This document shows, piece after piece, positions 1 to 12,341 of a stretch of 64,000 bases of DNA. The first letter of the stretch is position 1. Every line of letters begins with the position of its first letter. The DNA is from Zeus faber (Eukaryota; Chordata; Actinopteri; Zeiformes; Zeidae). Location of the stretch: positions 3,959,201-4,023,200 of the forward strand of contig OY482866.1 of assembly GCA_960531495.1 (NCBI GenBank), given 5' to 3'. Below the pieces are notes generated by a model. It was given only the letters and a program-made list of their open reading frames with translations, ran no database searches and was not told the origin of the DNA. The position numbers were made by a program, and so were the translations under genes.

Positions 1-1235
1 TTATTATTTTTCTTCTTCTTAGATGTGTCTTTAAGAGTTAGGGGTGCAGTGCGGGGACATTGGGCACAAGCGCTACACTTGCCACCGTCTGGGAGGGGCG
101 GAGAGACAGGGAGCGAAGTGCTGGTCTAAAAACATAACTGATTCTGTTCCCTAATCTTGTGTGATATTAGGCACCTCCCACACTAGCGTAATGTATCCGT
201 AACAGTCATCTATGTGGGAACAGACTTTTCCTTTAACTTTTCCATTAAGGAGGCCAGCGTGGGAATGACTACCGACTGCGTTTGCCGGATATTTTTCATC
301 CAGCAATGTTGCATATTTCATGTGGGAAAGGGGCTTAAGTTTGGGCACCCAAGGTCGAAATGCATGTTACAATGAACATCAAAGTGAACGGAAACTGACC
401 TGACCTCTACAGTAAATCATATAAAGTCAAATATGACACCTTTCTTCTTCTTCCTTTATTACATTTTTTGGTTTCTAAATAATTAAGGAAAAAGGCCCTG
501 TGCAAAAGTTTGGAAAACCTTCTGCATTATTGATGATAACTATTTTACAGATGATTAATGAGATGCTTATAATCCCCTCGGAGCACAGACACAAGTGGTT
601 TTCTTGCTACTGGTTTAATTGAAGGCTTCTCTCCAAATCCACCGTGAAAACCATAAAATTACTACACTAAATAAAGACGTTTACGACATAAAACAATAGC
701 ATGCAAAGCATGGGGAATAACATTTACCAAAGTAAAATATAGACAAACAACACAAGTGACCTTGTTGGCTGCCAGCTACAAACAAAGGAATAGTCTCCGA
801 TTCTTCCTTATAAACATTCACATCTTATGGAAGTCCATTGTGACCAGCATAAACCTTTCATTGCCGCATATACAGTGTCTGTGCTTACTGCTTTCTTACT
901 CACGCGAGAGCTGCCCACCAGGATGTGCGTAACAAGACTGCACCGCTGCATCCCAGGATCCACCATCCATTAGCTCACAGTTCCTTCATAGTCATTCCAT
1001 GTCCTCGTGATAGTCTTTCGTGAAGGTGCTTGATAAATAAAACTGATATGTGGCTGTTCTTTGGGATTATTCCTGGATGCTTCACATTTGGGGGGCTTGA
1101 TACCTTCTTTGTCCAAGAATGGACTTTACTTGCAGCTTACTGTGCAAGTTATGCACTGAACTTTGACTTGTTATTTCAAACTGGCAGCTGATTTTACTCC
1201 CCTTGACCAATCAGAGAATTTATGTAGGGAATCCA
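1..1235. other. Region without recognised genes
   Basis: AT-rich sequence left of the BEL/Pao fossil. No frame with a familiar motif was seen on either strand; a 65-residue minus-strand frame at 151-348 was not recognised. It may include remains of the same element or plain intergenic DNA. Confidence 0.4.
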
Positions 1236-1239
1236 ATCT

Positions 1240-2190
1240 GTCCTCCTTTTCCTTAGCGTTACACACAAGAGCCTTGAGGAGTTCAGGATAAACTTGCTTG
1301 ATTTCTCCCACCTAGCATTCTCTGTCAGATAGTTCCTTTTGCCAAAGAAACTCTAAAAGGCATGATCTGCCGGATTGTCCTCGGAGGCAACATAAGCCCA
1401 TTGTTCAGGCTTTTTACTTGACTTGATTCTCTCTATACGGTTGGTTACGAACACTTGAAACCTTCAGGTGTTATTGTTAATGTAGCCGAGAATGACTGTG
1501 GAATCCGTCCAAAAGAACTCTTGCAGATCTTGGATTTCTATTTCCCTCAGAGCATGCCGCTGGTTCGAACTGCAACGACTGCAGCAGAGTTCCAGTCCCG
1601 ATATAGTTGTGACATTGGTTGTTGAAACTTGACTTGACTTGACTTTCCCATTACCAGACAGCAATGGACTTCTTCAGACTCGTTAATGGCTCGCACGTAA
1701 GTACATTCACTGTATCAGGAGGCACTGACATTCTGCAAAATGATGAAGCTCATACCTTTTGACGCTGCAGAAATGTGAAGGTAAGAATCATCTTTTGATT
1801 TGCATTTCAGCCAGATTGGCTAGGTCTCTGATCCAGGACTCCCACTGAGGTCTTAGGTTTACTGGAAGTTCCTCATCCCAGCCCATCTTCTCAATACACA
1901 TTTGCTGGAGTATTTGTTTCCCCCAAAAGGACAATGGGGGTGCCATGAACCCCAGGGGATCATACATAGAGGGTACGGTAAGCACACCTCTTCTTGTTAG
2001 CGGATTGGGTTTTACTTGAACTCTGAATTTGAATGAGTGCAATGTGATGCGCCACACTACTCTAAGATCTCTCTCTCCATGTGCATCAGTGTCTTTGCTC
2101 CTAAGCTTTGATGCCACGGGCATTTTTGTTTTCAGCCTCACCTTGTCTAAGTGACTACAATGATGAGACAGGGTTGCAGGCAATTTTTGC
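1240..2190 (-). mobile_element. BEL/Pao LTR-retrotransposon pol fragment (fossil)
   Basis: Minus-strand peptides match BEL/Pao pol: the RT thumb-like PSMYDPLGFMAPPLSFWGKQ, the RNase H motif FFWTDSTVILGYI, and the stretch EQWAYVASEDNPADHAF that leads to the integrase. The order fits a minus-strand copy. No LTRs were found. It is broken, with several interruptions, and looks old. Confidence 0.75.
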
Positions 2191-3411
2191 TTCTCTTGTC
2201 AGTAATTTGATAAATTGGCTGAAGGAGGGGAATTGGCTACTCTCTTCTTTTTCAATAACCTTCTGGTTACATCTCGCCGTGAGCCAATCCGGTAACTTTG
2301 AAATAATTTTCCTGTTTTCACTACAGCCATTCAAAGATTCCCAAAGCCTTGATGTAGGCTATGCACTATTTTCAAACCCCAATAGCCACTAAGGGGCGGC
2401 TTGCCAGCGCTATAGCCCTACCAGCTCCCACATTTGTAAAACAGGCAAGTGTAAAGCAGTGGCATTGTAAATACTTAATGGGGACTCTCCATTATGCATT
2501 TACTCTCCAAATAAAAAAAATAAATGTTTTACTATTTTAGATGTATTTACTTTACTCCTTTTCCTCATTGAACTAAACAAAAGAGTGGCTCCACGGAGCC
2601 ATTGATACCCCTGACACACACAAGTCAAACAGATAGCGGGTGCAACAGATCCGCAATTTATGGTGCTTTAGCGGCCGCAATCCATTCTTTGTGAATTTGC
2701 TCATCATGTTTTGTGGGCTTTTTAAATTTTATTTTAATTATAAATTATTTTATGAGGCTATAAAATATTATCTTTGTTTTAAGAAATAACATTTTCCCCT
2801 TTTTTCCCCCAGCACCAATGCTATTTTGAAAGCCTAAATTTTGAGTTTTATCAGACCAAAACCGAGTCAATGACAAGCATAGAAAACTGTGCCTTCGATT
2901 TAAAATCTAGCGTTCAGCCCGTATTCTGGCAGATGTATGAAATACAACCCAGAGAGGATGAATGGAGTACAAGTCACACTCCATTGTGAAATGCCGATGT
3001 GATTCGTTGCAAAGTTTTAATAGCTGGAACCAAAAAGGCTTCAAAAATTCCGATTCAATGATACAGCGCTCTTCCCGATGGTTCCAGACAGTGTGTGTAA
3101 TTTTTCCATATGAATACAAACTGCGAGCACAGAGGAAACCTTCCTTTTGCAGTGACACCTCGAGGCCTCTATTACTGTTAAATCTAAACCCGATGTTTGT
3201 TCTGACAGGAACATACATGGGTTAATCCTTCCTTTGTAGATAAATCCCTTGTATTTGCCCCGCAAGCCCCTCGAGAAAAACACAAGGTGACTGGGTTGGG
3301 AAAGGTTCATTAAAACAAAACCACTGGAGGTCAAAAGGACATTTGTGAGATTTGAGACACAACAAACCCTTTGGCCTCAACCAGATTGGACAGCTGTGTC
3401 TGCAAAACATC
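2191..3411. other. Region without recognised genes
   Basis: AT-rich sequence. The overlapping frames at 2,907-3,410 occur on both strands and show no known domain. The segment 2,400-2,900 is A/T-rich with no feature seen. Confidence 0.4.
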
Positions 3412-3491
3412 CTGTCTATAAATAGCAGTTATGTTACAAAGATAAATGAACAGGCCAGAAAATCTAGGGAATGTCTTGGACTTTGCTCTTG

Positions 3492-3494
<3 letters not shown>
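3412..3494. repeat. 83-bp repeat core, copy 1, joined to (CA)n
   Basis: This 83-bp block recurs at 42,465-42,547 with about four differences and the same length. Here it runs straight into a CA microsatellite; the other copy runs into GA repeats. Family unknown. Confidence 0.8.
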
Positions 3495-3543
<49 letters not shown>

Positions 3544-3548
3544 ACATA

Positions 3549-3625
<77 letters not shown>
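3493..3625. repeat. (CA)n microsatellite
   Basis: About 130 bp of CA repeats with occasional TA interruptions. Open frames through it (poly-Cys-Val or His-Thr) are artefacts. Confidence 0.98.
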
Positions 3626-3628
<3 letters not shown>

Positions 3629-4735
3629 GTGCTTGGCTGAGACGGTCGTAACTCCCTTCGAGGGGAACGGGATATCAGCGTATCGCCGTGTGAAATGGCT
3701 GCATAAACACAACAAACACACACCTACATAGACACGTGTTCGACTGACCTGTGTGGGGCTGTGGCAACACCCTAATCAAAATGATGTCTGTGATATGAGA
3801 AATTTCACAAAATACAAGTGTTAAAGGATGAATGACTAAGCCCCCCACTCCCCATTTCAAATAAAAAAAATCTTTGTCCACAGGAGAACGGAAAAATGAT
3901 GTAAAACACGCTCAGATAAGTATTCCAGGCCAGTAGGGGGCCATAATATCTCATAAAACTTTACATCAAACAAAACATGACAATCTAAGGAGCCTGCGTA
4001 TTGAGGTTCTTTCATAATATTCCTATACAACACCGTGTGGGCGCGTTTCCAAAAGTTGGAGAGACTTTCACACCTGACAACACGATGGTCATCGGCCATC
4101 GCTCGTAGGTTCCTGATGCAAGGCAAATGTAAAAGTTGAGGTCATGACGTCAGGGTTTTCGAGAAGCTCTGTTTTTACTGTCCCTACGAATACACGCAAA
4201 ACTGAATTTTAAGAACCAAAGCCTCATTTTCAGTGACCTAAAATGTAGTGTTCATGTGGACGGGAGGCCAAAGCACAGAAACTTTTCGAAAATATCTGTA
4301 TACATGTGGACAGGGCCTAGATTTCACAAGGAGCTTCCTCCAAGCTGGCAAACATTCTAAAGACACTAAAATTGTAAATGTATATGGGTTGTGGGCATAA
4401 AATGTTTTTTTGTCGTTTTTCGGTTATTTTCTTTTTTCAGGAAAAACATAAGGTTGCATGGCAAAGGGAGAAATATATGTGGGATTTTTTTCACTCAGTT
4501 ATCAATATTGGTGATTAAGTTTTTTGAATAAATGAGAACATTTAAAAATGAAATATATTTCCATATAAATGGTGATTCTTAATTAGGGTTATATTATTCA
4601 TTTTTGACTTCATACATTTTAAGGCCTTGCTGTAATGACTAAGCATTTCCTCAGGGCTCCTCTGGGAGTGTTTACATGGTTTTATGTAATATAATGTTTT
4701 AAGATAACCTTTTTTAAGAGCAACATTTTGAGTGT
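3626..4735. other. Region without recognised genes
   Basis: No known domain. The part around 3,890-4,330 has the look of a degenerate MITE (phrases such as ATGTGGACAGGGCC near its right end), but no inverted ends or target duplication were confirmed. Confidence 0.3.
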
Positions 4736-4789
4736 CACCCCAAAGGATGACACAAAGGTAGATGCTAGAAAAGTGAAAAATTCAGATAA

Positions 4790-6310
4790 TTCGGGGATAA
4801 AAACGTACCCTCTTTGTGGTGGACCAAGGGGCGTGGTAAAGCCGTGCCTGCAAACGGCAGCATGGCTTCCTTCCCCACAGTCGCACAGCTGCCCTGAGTT
4901 GGCCGAATCAGCGCCCCCTTGACACTGATTGGTCCGATCCGGGGCAGAGAGAATTCTTAATGTTTGTCTGTCTTGCAGAGGCGATCGGTGCAAGGGATCC
5001 TTAGCCGACCTGGAGCCAGAGTGGAATGCCTTTTTGTTCAGTTTGTTTAACAAAAAATCTCGCCATGTCTCCAACCCACGGCATGTAAGACTCTCGTCTC
5101 CCTCCCTAAACCCATACCTGTGGGCAGAGACTCCTGAACACTCTTTGCCCTTCCCATGCTGTCCCACTCTCTGATTTTGGGCACGGATTGGCGAGGATTT
5201 GAAGCGTTGATGAGAGAGGCTAGGAGAGTACATTTGCGGTCGGCGGGGAGATGGGAGTGTTGCATGGCATGTGGTGACGCGGCCCTTGACCTTCCCTATC
5301 GATGATTTTTCGCTGGAGCAGTCGCGATACGACACCCTACACGGGGCCTGTGAGGGATTAGTTAAAGTCAATGGCGGATTGATGCTCCCAGACGCCGTGC
5401 TCACTATCCCGTATTTTTTGTGATTAGGGACAGGTTATATTTTAGTGAGCCGTCACACTCAGACAGGAGAGGAGATAACCCAGTTGTTGGTTCCGAAGAG
5501 CAGCCGGGAAATGCTCTTCCAGCCGGTATTCCACCCGATGGCCAGTCACCTTGGTCAAAAACACAACAGCGGATTGTTGCCTGCTACTGTTGGCTGGGCA
5601 TTTGGGCAGATGTGCATAAATGGAATAATGGAGCTGTTGAGGTACGTCCCCCTAGTCGAGGTCCCGTTCGAATGACTTGGTAAGGACCTCATTGGGCCTT
5701 TAGACCGTAGTGCCCACAGGTATTGTTTTGTGTTAATCCTAGTGGATTATGCAACCTGTTACCCTGAAGCAGTGCCCCTGTGCAGTATTATGACCAAAAG
5801 TGTGGTGCAGGCTCTGTTTCAGATCATCTCCCGTGTTGGGATTCCGAAGGAAATCCTGACCGACCAGGGCACTACCTTTATGTCACATACTCTTCGGAAA
5901 CTTGTTACTGGAAGTGCGCTCAATTCAGACCAGCGTTTACCATCCCCTGACCGACGGTCTGTTGGAACGCATTAATAAAACGCTGAAAAACATGATTCGA
6001 AAGTTTGTTCACAACGATAGCCGTAATTGGGACAAGTGTTTGGACCCCCCTGTTTGCAGTGCGGGAGGTTACCCAGGCCTCCTCGCGATTTCTCCCTTTG
6101 AACTTCTCTTTGGCAGGAGACCCCGGGGGGTGCTAGACCCAATTAAAGAAAACTGGGGGGGAAGATCCTAGCACCAGTAGGAAGGAAATACAGTATGTTA
6201 TGGAACTGAGAGAAAAATTACACGCACTGCTTCGGCCGTTAACATGGGAGAATGTGCTCCGGGCTCAGGAACGTCAGTACCTCTTGTATGACCCCCATTG
6301 CTACCCACAC
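4790..6310 (+). mobile_element. Ty3/gypsy fragment: LTR-like piece and integrase region (fossil)
   Basis: The left part (about 4,830-4,975) shares a roughly 140-bp stretch with 9,547-9,690 and looks LTR-derived. From 5,270 the plus strand shows gypsy pol: a region ahead of the integrase (LPDAVLTIPYF), then the integrase core (LVDYATCYPEAVPL, GIPKEILTDQGTTFMS, then PFELLFGRRPRGVLDP), then RPLTWENVLRAQERQYLLYD. The parts are in normal order. The copy is incomplete and broken, with several interruptions. The minus-strand frame over 4,682-5,404 is a shadow. Confidence 0.75.
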
Positions 6311-9300
6311 CCCATGCAAGGGCGAGGCCCGCCCCACCACAGCGGACCAGACGCCCCATCCGGCTGTGAGATCCGAGTCCAGTGCCCATCCACGTAGCAG
6401 TGGGGCACCCGCCGCAGAGAAGCCGCGCAGTGGGAGCAACGGCCGACAGCCGCCCCCAACACCCCAACCCACAACAGCAAACAGCCCCCCCCAGGGACCC
6501 CGGAAGGCAGCCACCAGGCGCAAGCCACCGGGACTCCCGCCCAGCCTGCGGGGGTCCCACCCGGCTGCCCCCTGGCCAACCACTGCCCCACACCCACTCG
6601 CCAGCGACCCGCCACCCAGGAAAACTCCCGTGCTCAATGTGTGCTGATGGCAATTGCAGTTAAAATTGCGAGTCCTTCAGGGAAGTCCAACCCGAATCAC
6701 TCGCACCCCTCCTGCCCTGCAGACCCTGGTCTGGTGGAGTATTGTTCGGAGTAGGATTAGTGTGCGAGTGTATGTGTTCTAAGCTAATATGAGTGGGATT
6801 AAAATTTCGGAACGGACGAGAAGCAGCTGGGGCAGGAGCGTGACAGGCAAGATGGCAACTGCCCACCGCATCCCCACTCACATAGCTTGCACCCCACCCA
6901 TCCTGCAAGCCCTAGGCCTATTGTGTGGTGTATGTACCGAGTATGAGTTTTGGCACTGGGAGAGATAGGCGAAGCGCGACCAGATCAACACAGGGGCGCA
7001 GCATACTGGAGAGCGACCGCGCGGACCTGACCCCGGACCCAGCCGCACCCTAGCACGCTCACCCCCCGTACAGCGATCAGCCACAGGTGCAGAGCGGCCC
7101 ACCATGTGCCTCTGCCATGCCGGGCAGCTCCACACCCCCATCAGGCCAGGTCAGACCCCGCATGTGGACCACAGAACAGAGGGCGGCAGACGGCCCCACC
7201 ATCCACAGCCTGGCCCCCCAGCAACGAGCGCCTGGTGCACCGAGAACACAGAGGACAGGTACCCTGGCAGTCAGGTGTGACGACAGGAGTCCGCCCCCCT
7301 ACCGAAGGAGGCCGGTGAGCCCCGCACCGAGCACACCCAGCCAGGTTCAGGCCCCGACAGAATGCCTAACCAGCTCCTGCACAACGGGCCACCACCACCA
7401 GTTTTTCCATTGAGATGTATTCTATTAATAAATGTAACCGTTTCAACGATTCCAATTGAGTAAGATTATTTTCTTTGTAATTGTTAGGGCGATTCAAATG
7501 GGTTGGTGGTGTTACAGTGATGGGTGAACTGAGGAAACATTGTCGGGGAGACTGGAGTGCAGAACATTGAAGAGTTAATAGCTTTTTGTTGTGTTGGTCC
7601 AGAATGCTAGGATAGGTGGGCAGAGCCAGAAGGAATGATAGTAGTCATCGCTGGTATAAAGGGAACAGTGAGAACAACTGTCTTTATCTACCAAACCCAT
7701 TTTGAACATTTTGTGTTCTGTGATACGAGCTCCGTGCAGAATCTTATATTGGATGAGTTGCATTTTGGAGTTGCGGGTCATGGAAAGGGTGTTGCAACCT
7801 GTGCAAATAAGCTTCCACAGGTTGATATCAGTGGGAACAGCAAAGTCTCTTTCCCATTCCAGGTACAGATAAAGTGCCATCTGATTTTAATAAAAGTTTG
7901 TATATTCTGGCATAGGGATTTCAATCATTGGAGGTGGTTGTAGGATGTTCATCAATTTGATTTGAACTTTTAAAGACTGCTGTAGTTGATTATACCTTTG
8001 GGATAGGGTTGGGAATGATATAAGTGACTTGTTTTCAAAAATGAGTTACAGATGAGTAATTCCTTGTCTGTTCCAATACCTAAAGATTATTGGTCTGTTT
8101 TTAACCAGAAAATCTGGGTTGTGCCAGATTAGCGTGAATTGGTTCGGCGATAGAGTGTGACCACTGAGTTTGAGGAATCTCCACCACGCTGACAGTTGTT
8201 GCAATGAATGGGTTTTAAAAGCAATTATGTTTCCTTATTGATTCAGTAAGGAATGGGGGATCAGATGATAACTCCTGACATTCTGTTTGTTTAATGTCTC
8301 GCCATCCACGGCCCAATTGTTGCTCTTGCTGTAACCATTTAATTTTAAATTGAAGATGGTTTGCTAGATAGTATCTTAAGTTTGGGGCTGCTAGGCCTCC
8401 ACAGTCTGTGTTTCTGTAGTGTTGCTATTTTAATTCTCAGTTTCATGTATTCCCAATAAAACGTATTGTCTATTGAGTATTAAACCAATGTACTGTTGGT
8501 TGCACTGGCTTCATTGAAAATATATAGTTTATTATTGGAAGTATATTCATTTTCACTGCTGCTATCCTACCAAATAATGAAATGGGTAGCTTGTTCCATT
8601 GAATGAGGTTTTCTTCAATGGATTAGATCAATGGAGTCAAGTTGAGCGTAAACAAATCTGACAGATGGTGGTGACATCAATACCAAGGTATCTAATATGC
8701 CCGATGTGATGGTTAAGGGAAGTTTCTGAGTTGCAGCATTGCAGGCCCCCCAACTGAGTGGTAAGACCGTGGTTTTAGTCCAATTGATAGTCTGAGTTAG
8801 CTGAGAATTTAGATATAAGATTGAACACTTCCAGTGGGGATGATATTGGGTTCTGTAAGAACAACAAGACATCATCTGCATACAAATTGATTGAGTTTCC
8901 TGTTTGTATGCCTACGATATTACTGTTTTTTTCTTGTTGTTTTTTTTTGCCTGTGCTGTCACCATGCTGGGCATACAAAAAAAGAATATTTGTATGCCAT
9001 TGCATCAAGGACAGAGTTAGTCTGCAAGTGGAGTTCAAGTTCTCAACCTGCAATGCAACTCTTTAATTCTTAAATCATCAAGAACTGCTGCAATAACTCA
9101 TGTGCAGAGGCATGGTGGAGGTTGACTTAATCTCTGTAACCATCTGATGAAAAGGGGAATATAAGTGGCCAGAAGTGTTTATAGAATTCCACTGGGTAGC
9201 CATCTGATCCAGGTGATTTATTGCTGGGCATAGAGAAGAGAGCTTTTCTGAGTTCTTCTCGAGTAAGTGGTTGATGTAACGTGGTAGCCTGCTCTGTCAA

Positions 9301-9478
9301 AAAATTTAGGGAGGTCAATATAATCAAGGAATTAATGAATGTTTGATATATTAGAGTCGGATTTGCTCAGTGGATGAGTGGGCTTGTTGGGAGTGCAACT
9401 CCTTTAGTCATTGTTCGAGTTAATTTTGGCATTCTTGTCCTTTTTCTTGTGAGTGGAGAATGAAATAATACTACCTCT
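6311..9478 (-). mobile_element. L1/Tx1-type LINE, 5'-truncated, minus strand
   Basis: The minus strand carries reverse-transcriptase and C-terminal pieces: STHKKKDKNAKIN near 9,440, PLTREELRKALFSMPSNKSP and GSDGYPVEFYKHFW near 9,200, the RT catalytic box INLYADDVLLFLQ near 8,860, and a C-terminal zinc-knuckle region (CSHCSLYTSDDYYHSFWLCP) near 7,630. The GC-rich block 6,311-7,540 would then be its 3' UTR; this is less sure. Many stops and frame changes split the frame and the endonuclease is absent, so it is dead. A small A-tailed retroposon (8,937-9,100) is inserted next to the YADD box. Confidence 0.75.
8937..9100 (-). mobile_element. Structured A-tailed small retroposon, copy B
   Basis: On the minus strand a unit of about 160 nt starts GAGTTATTGCAGCAGTTC and ends TGACAGCACAGGC followed by A's (T-run at 8,940). 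It is roughly 85-90% identical to 35,597-35,770 in the opposite orientation. Short stem-loops can be drawn, such as GGCATACAA with TTGTATGCC in copy A. The family was not recognised. Confidence 0.65.
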
Positions 9479-9800
9479 TAGAACTGCCTTCGCCAACTCG
9501 GTTGTCAGCTGGACAGCTACCCGGCCTAAGGTGGGCAGTGGGTGTATATGGTGGACCAAGGGGCGTAGTAAAGCCGCGGCTGCAGACGGCAGCATGGCTT
9601 CCTTCCCCGCGACTGCACCGCTGCCCCGAGTCGGCCGAATCAGCTCCCACATGGCGCTGATTGGTCTGATCCAGGGCAGGCAGCTATCTTATTGTTTGTC
9701 TGTCATGCAGAGGGAATCGGCACACTGGCTCATCAGCTGACCGGGAGCGTCATTCCTCCAGCACCCGATGCAATATTCTGTATAATTGATCCATTTAGCC
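9478..9800 (+). mobile_element. Gypsy LTR-like fragment (fossil)
   Basis: Shares the stretch GGTGGACCAAGGGGCG through CTGATTGGTCTGATCC with 4,830-4,950. The layout (GAATCA box, TGATTGGTCYGATCC, then TTGTTTGTCTGTC and a CAG) is echoed near 63,080-63,160 just ahead of a gypsy gag. It is therefore read as LTR material of a related gypsy family. It is an isolated fragment; the boundaries are approximate. Confidence 0.5.
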
Positions 9801-9840
9801 AGTAAGCATTTTTTATTATGTTTTTTTTACTTCAGTAAAA

Positions 9841-10011
9841 AGTTTTTTAAACTCCCACCAGTGGCTCCTGAACAGGGAATGGCAGGGTGCTCAGCGCCTC
9901 GCGGACTTGGAGGAGCTGGACTTCCTCCGCTGCCAGCTGGAGGTTGTCCTCGCCAGTGTGAGCACCCAGGAGTATGCAGACTTCCACACTCTTCACAGCA
10001 TGCACCTCTGA
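9841..10011 (+). other. Unrecognised open segment ending in a stop
   Basis: A plus-strand frame reads HQWLLNREWQGAQRLADLEE, then LDFLRCQLEVVLASVSTQEY and a short end (ADFHTLHSMHL) before TGA at 10,009-10,011. Its amino-acid make-up is protein-like (amphipathic, leucine-rich), and CTGAACAG could be a splice acceptor. I do not recognise the family. It could be the last exon of an unknown plus-strand gene or an old retroposed piece. Confidence 0.3.
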
Positions 10012-10304
10012 AATGCCTTCTGTACATCCTGGTGAAATTGGGTCCATTCATTCAAAAAGGATGTTCAAATAACACTGTTGCCTGTTTTTAAATAACAATA
10101 CTGTCACAACATAGGATAAAGGATTTAGGGACAATAACAAATCAGTCCTTTTTTGTTGTTATTGTCATAAACCTCTGGAGTTGAATTTATATAAATAGAC
10201 CTCTGTAAAAATAATGCATATGATTCATAGATGAAAATGTTTTTATATGAACGTTCAAAGTTACACCAAAGGACATTCACTAGTTTGATTGAAATGTAAT
10301 TACA

Positions 10305-10515
10305 GGTACTCCTCACTTTACGACTTACCTGTTTGACTATTTGGACTTAGAACCAGCTCTCTGACCAGTCTGTATTGTGTGCTGCGTAGAATACCGTGGC
10401 GTCTCAGCGTCAAGCATCTCATCACCCTTTATATACACTAAATACTGCACACATCTCATCCCCGTTCTCAGTGTCATTGCCACAGTCTGTCAGTATTCAC
10501 TACACTAGCGTTCGC
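10305..10515 (+). mobile_element. Tigger-like MITE, partial copy
   Basis: Begins CAGGTACTCCTCACTTTACG after TTA and follows the complete copy at 37,172-37,480 (shared phrases CATCTCAGCGTCAAGCATCT, in part, and TCTGTCAGTATTCACTACAC) as far as the CTAGCGTTCGCAAT block. The right inverted end is missing. Confidence 0.7.
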
Positions 10516-10577
10516 AATTAGCACTTTTTAATAATCACTTCCGGACTGAAAAAAAAGCATGTCAACTATTTTTTTTA

Positions 10578-10579
<2 letters not shown>

Positions 10580-10633
<54 letters not shown>
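10580..10633. repeat. (AC)n microsatellite
   Basis: About 27 AC units following a T/A run. Confidence 0.97.
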
Positions 10634-10634
<1 letters not shown>

Positions 10635-10639
10635 TCGTG

Positions 10640-11860
10640 TCACGCCCCTTAGGGCAATACTTGCTCAGTACCCATGCACGATGGACGCAAGCCAACTCTT
10701 CACTCTCGTCTAGACAGAATATATGGGTCAGTATTAGTCTTTGGATAAAAAATAAATAGTCTGCCACGTGACAACTCAAATTATTTGTACGACTAACGAC
10801 ACCAGGACCCCGAATTGATAACAATGGAAAATACTGATTCTTAGGCGTCGACACATGTTTTTTATTTTACCGCATTCCTAAAGCAACATACCAAAAAATA
10901 AAAAAAATTGAGTTCAGTACTGTTTCCAAAGCACAAGTGAGCTTTTGTGGCACTGTGTGCCGCACACATTTTTTAAAGCTTACGGCAAAGATTTCCTATA
11001 AATCACAGGTTTGCTGTTTTAACAGCGAGGAAGAGCAGCCAAAATGATGTCAGAGGGGCCAGGGACTTCCAAAACAAGCAAACTTTTTTTTTTTAAAAGA
11101 CACTTATCAAAACAAGTTGAGATATATATATATATATAAAAAGGAGCAGTCAGGGAACCTCGGATGAAGGGTCTTTTAAAAGATGAGTGCCTTATTATAA
11201 AAAATTAGAATTGATTTTGCTATATAAGTCTCACTAAAAACACAAGTCCGGCCTTATACATAAATTAAACAAGATTACAGCCGTGGAAAGATTAAGTTAG
11301 ATGACCTAACATTTCATTGTACATCATTTTGCTGAATTCATTATTGACCAGAAATTTTAATAACTAGATTTCCTCCCCCCGTCCCCTCCACATTTGGTTA
11401 TGAAATGATAATGAACCTCCAGCAGCAGAGGCCGACTATGCTGAATATGAAAGAGGAAACACACATTTGAACATTAACTAGGTGTTTAAATTGGCATATA
11501 AAAAACTGACATGGAATACAACACGAGCGTCAAAACAAGTATCAAGCATCTCATATGCAAGACTGTCATACCCCCAAACCCGGATCTGCGCTGCAGGCTG
11601 CTTTACAGTGGGAAAAGGATGTTTAACTTCATCATAGCCGCTCATGGGGTTGTTTAGCAAGTAGCTAACAAGCTCACAGCACATTTTCTTTGAGTACTAT
11701 TCTTCAGCACATTTTTAGAGCAGCTGTTTAGTTGTTCTTTGGCGTGAATCTTGAAGTTATTTCACTCCGTTATGTAGAAAGGCAGAAGAAAAACACATGG
11801 CGGTGGGGGGTCTCACAATGCCCCAATGTCAACGTTGGAAATGTATGGAAGGATAAACAA
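10640..11860. other. Region downstream of htra3 without recognised genes
   Basis: AT-rich with a short TA run near 11,123-11,138. A minus-strand AATAAA occurs at about 10,861. No coding motif was seen on either strand; part of it could be htra3 3' UTR if transcripts read through the solo LTR. Confidence 0.35.
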
Positions 11861-11866
11861 TCAGTC

Positions 11867-12341
11867 TGTCAGGGGTGGGATGGTCAGGATGAGAACCCAA
11901 TTGCAGACACGGTGGGGGAATATGACAGGGGTTTATTGAGGAACAGGCAGAGGCCAAAACAAGGGAAAACTTATGGGCAGGGCATCAGGGTCCAAGGGAA
12001 CAGGCAATAGACACGGGATCAGGACTGTGACAGGGAAGACAGGAGACTCGCGACCAGGCGGGGAAGCCGGACTCAGGGAGCGGGAGCAGAGGAGCCAGCA
12101 GGGAATCAGGAGTCACGAGTCCAGGCCGCAACAAGCACAAACCAACAGAGTGAAGAGCACCAGGTTAAGTACAAACTGTGTGACGAGGGAAGTGGAGACA
12201 GGTGGTATGATAACAGACTGGGGACAGGTGTGCAGTGACTGGGAACTGAGGTGACATAAAACACAGACAGGGGGAGCCAGAGAGGGACAGAGAGACCTAG
12301 AGGGAGACAAACAGGAACCCGGCAGGGGAAGGATCATGACA
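11867..12341 (-). mobile_element. Solo LTR, gypsy-type (fossil)
   Basis: A 475-bp block reads TGTCATGATCC at its minus-strand start and ends CCCTGACA, with the standard TG...CA ends. It is flanked by a perfect 5-bp duplication CAGTC (11,862-11,866 and 12,342-12,346). No internal region remains, so it is a recombination-derived solo LTR. Its start resembles the gypsy LTRs at 23 kb and 58 kb (TGTCATGATC). It lies in the same orientation as htra3, about 300 bp past the stop, and holds an AATAAA. Confidence 0.88.
11932..11937 (-). promoter_or_regulatory. First AATAAA downstream of the htra3 stop, inside a solo LTR
   Basis: No AATAAA or ATTAAA was seen on the minus strand between the htra3 stop and the solo LTR. 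The LTR's own AATAAA is in the same orientation, about 700 nt past the stop, and could end htra3 transcripts. Confidence 0.4.

Noticed and set aside
3331-3731. Long frames of Cys-Val or His-Thr repeats on both strands
   Set aside because: They are translations of the CA microsatellite; no real protein.
4682-5404. 240-residue minus-strand frame
   Set aside because: Antisense to gypsy LTR and pol sequence, with no domain; a shadow.
6198-7413. Many overlapping proline- or glycine-rich frames on both strands
   Set aside because: They come from GC-rich, stop-poor DNA that fits a LINE untranslated region; none has a motif.
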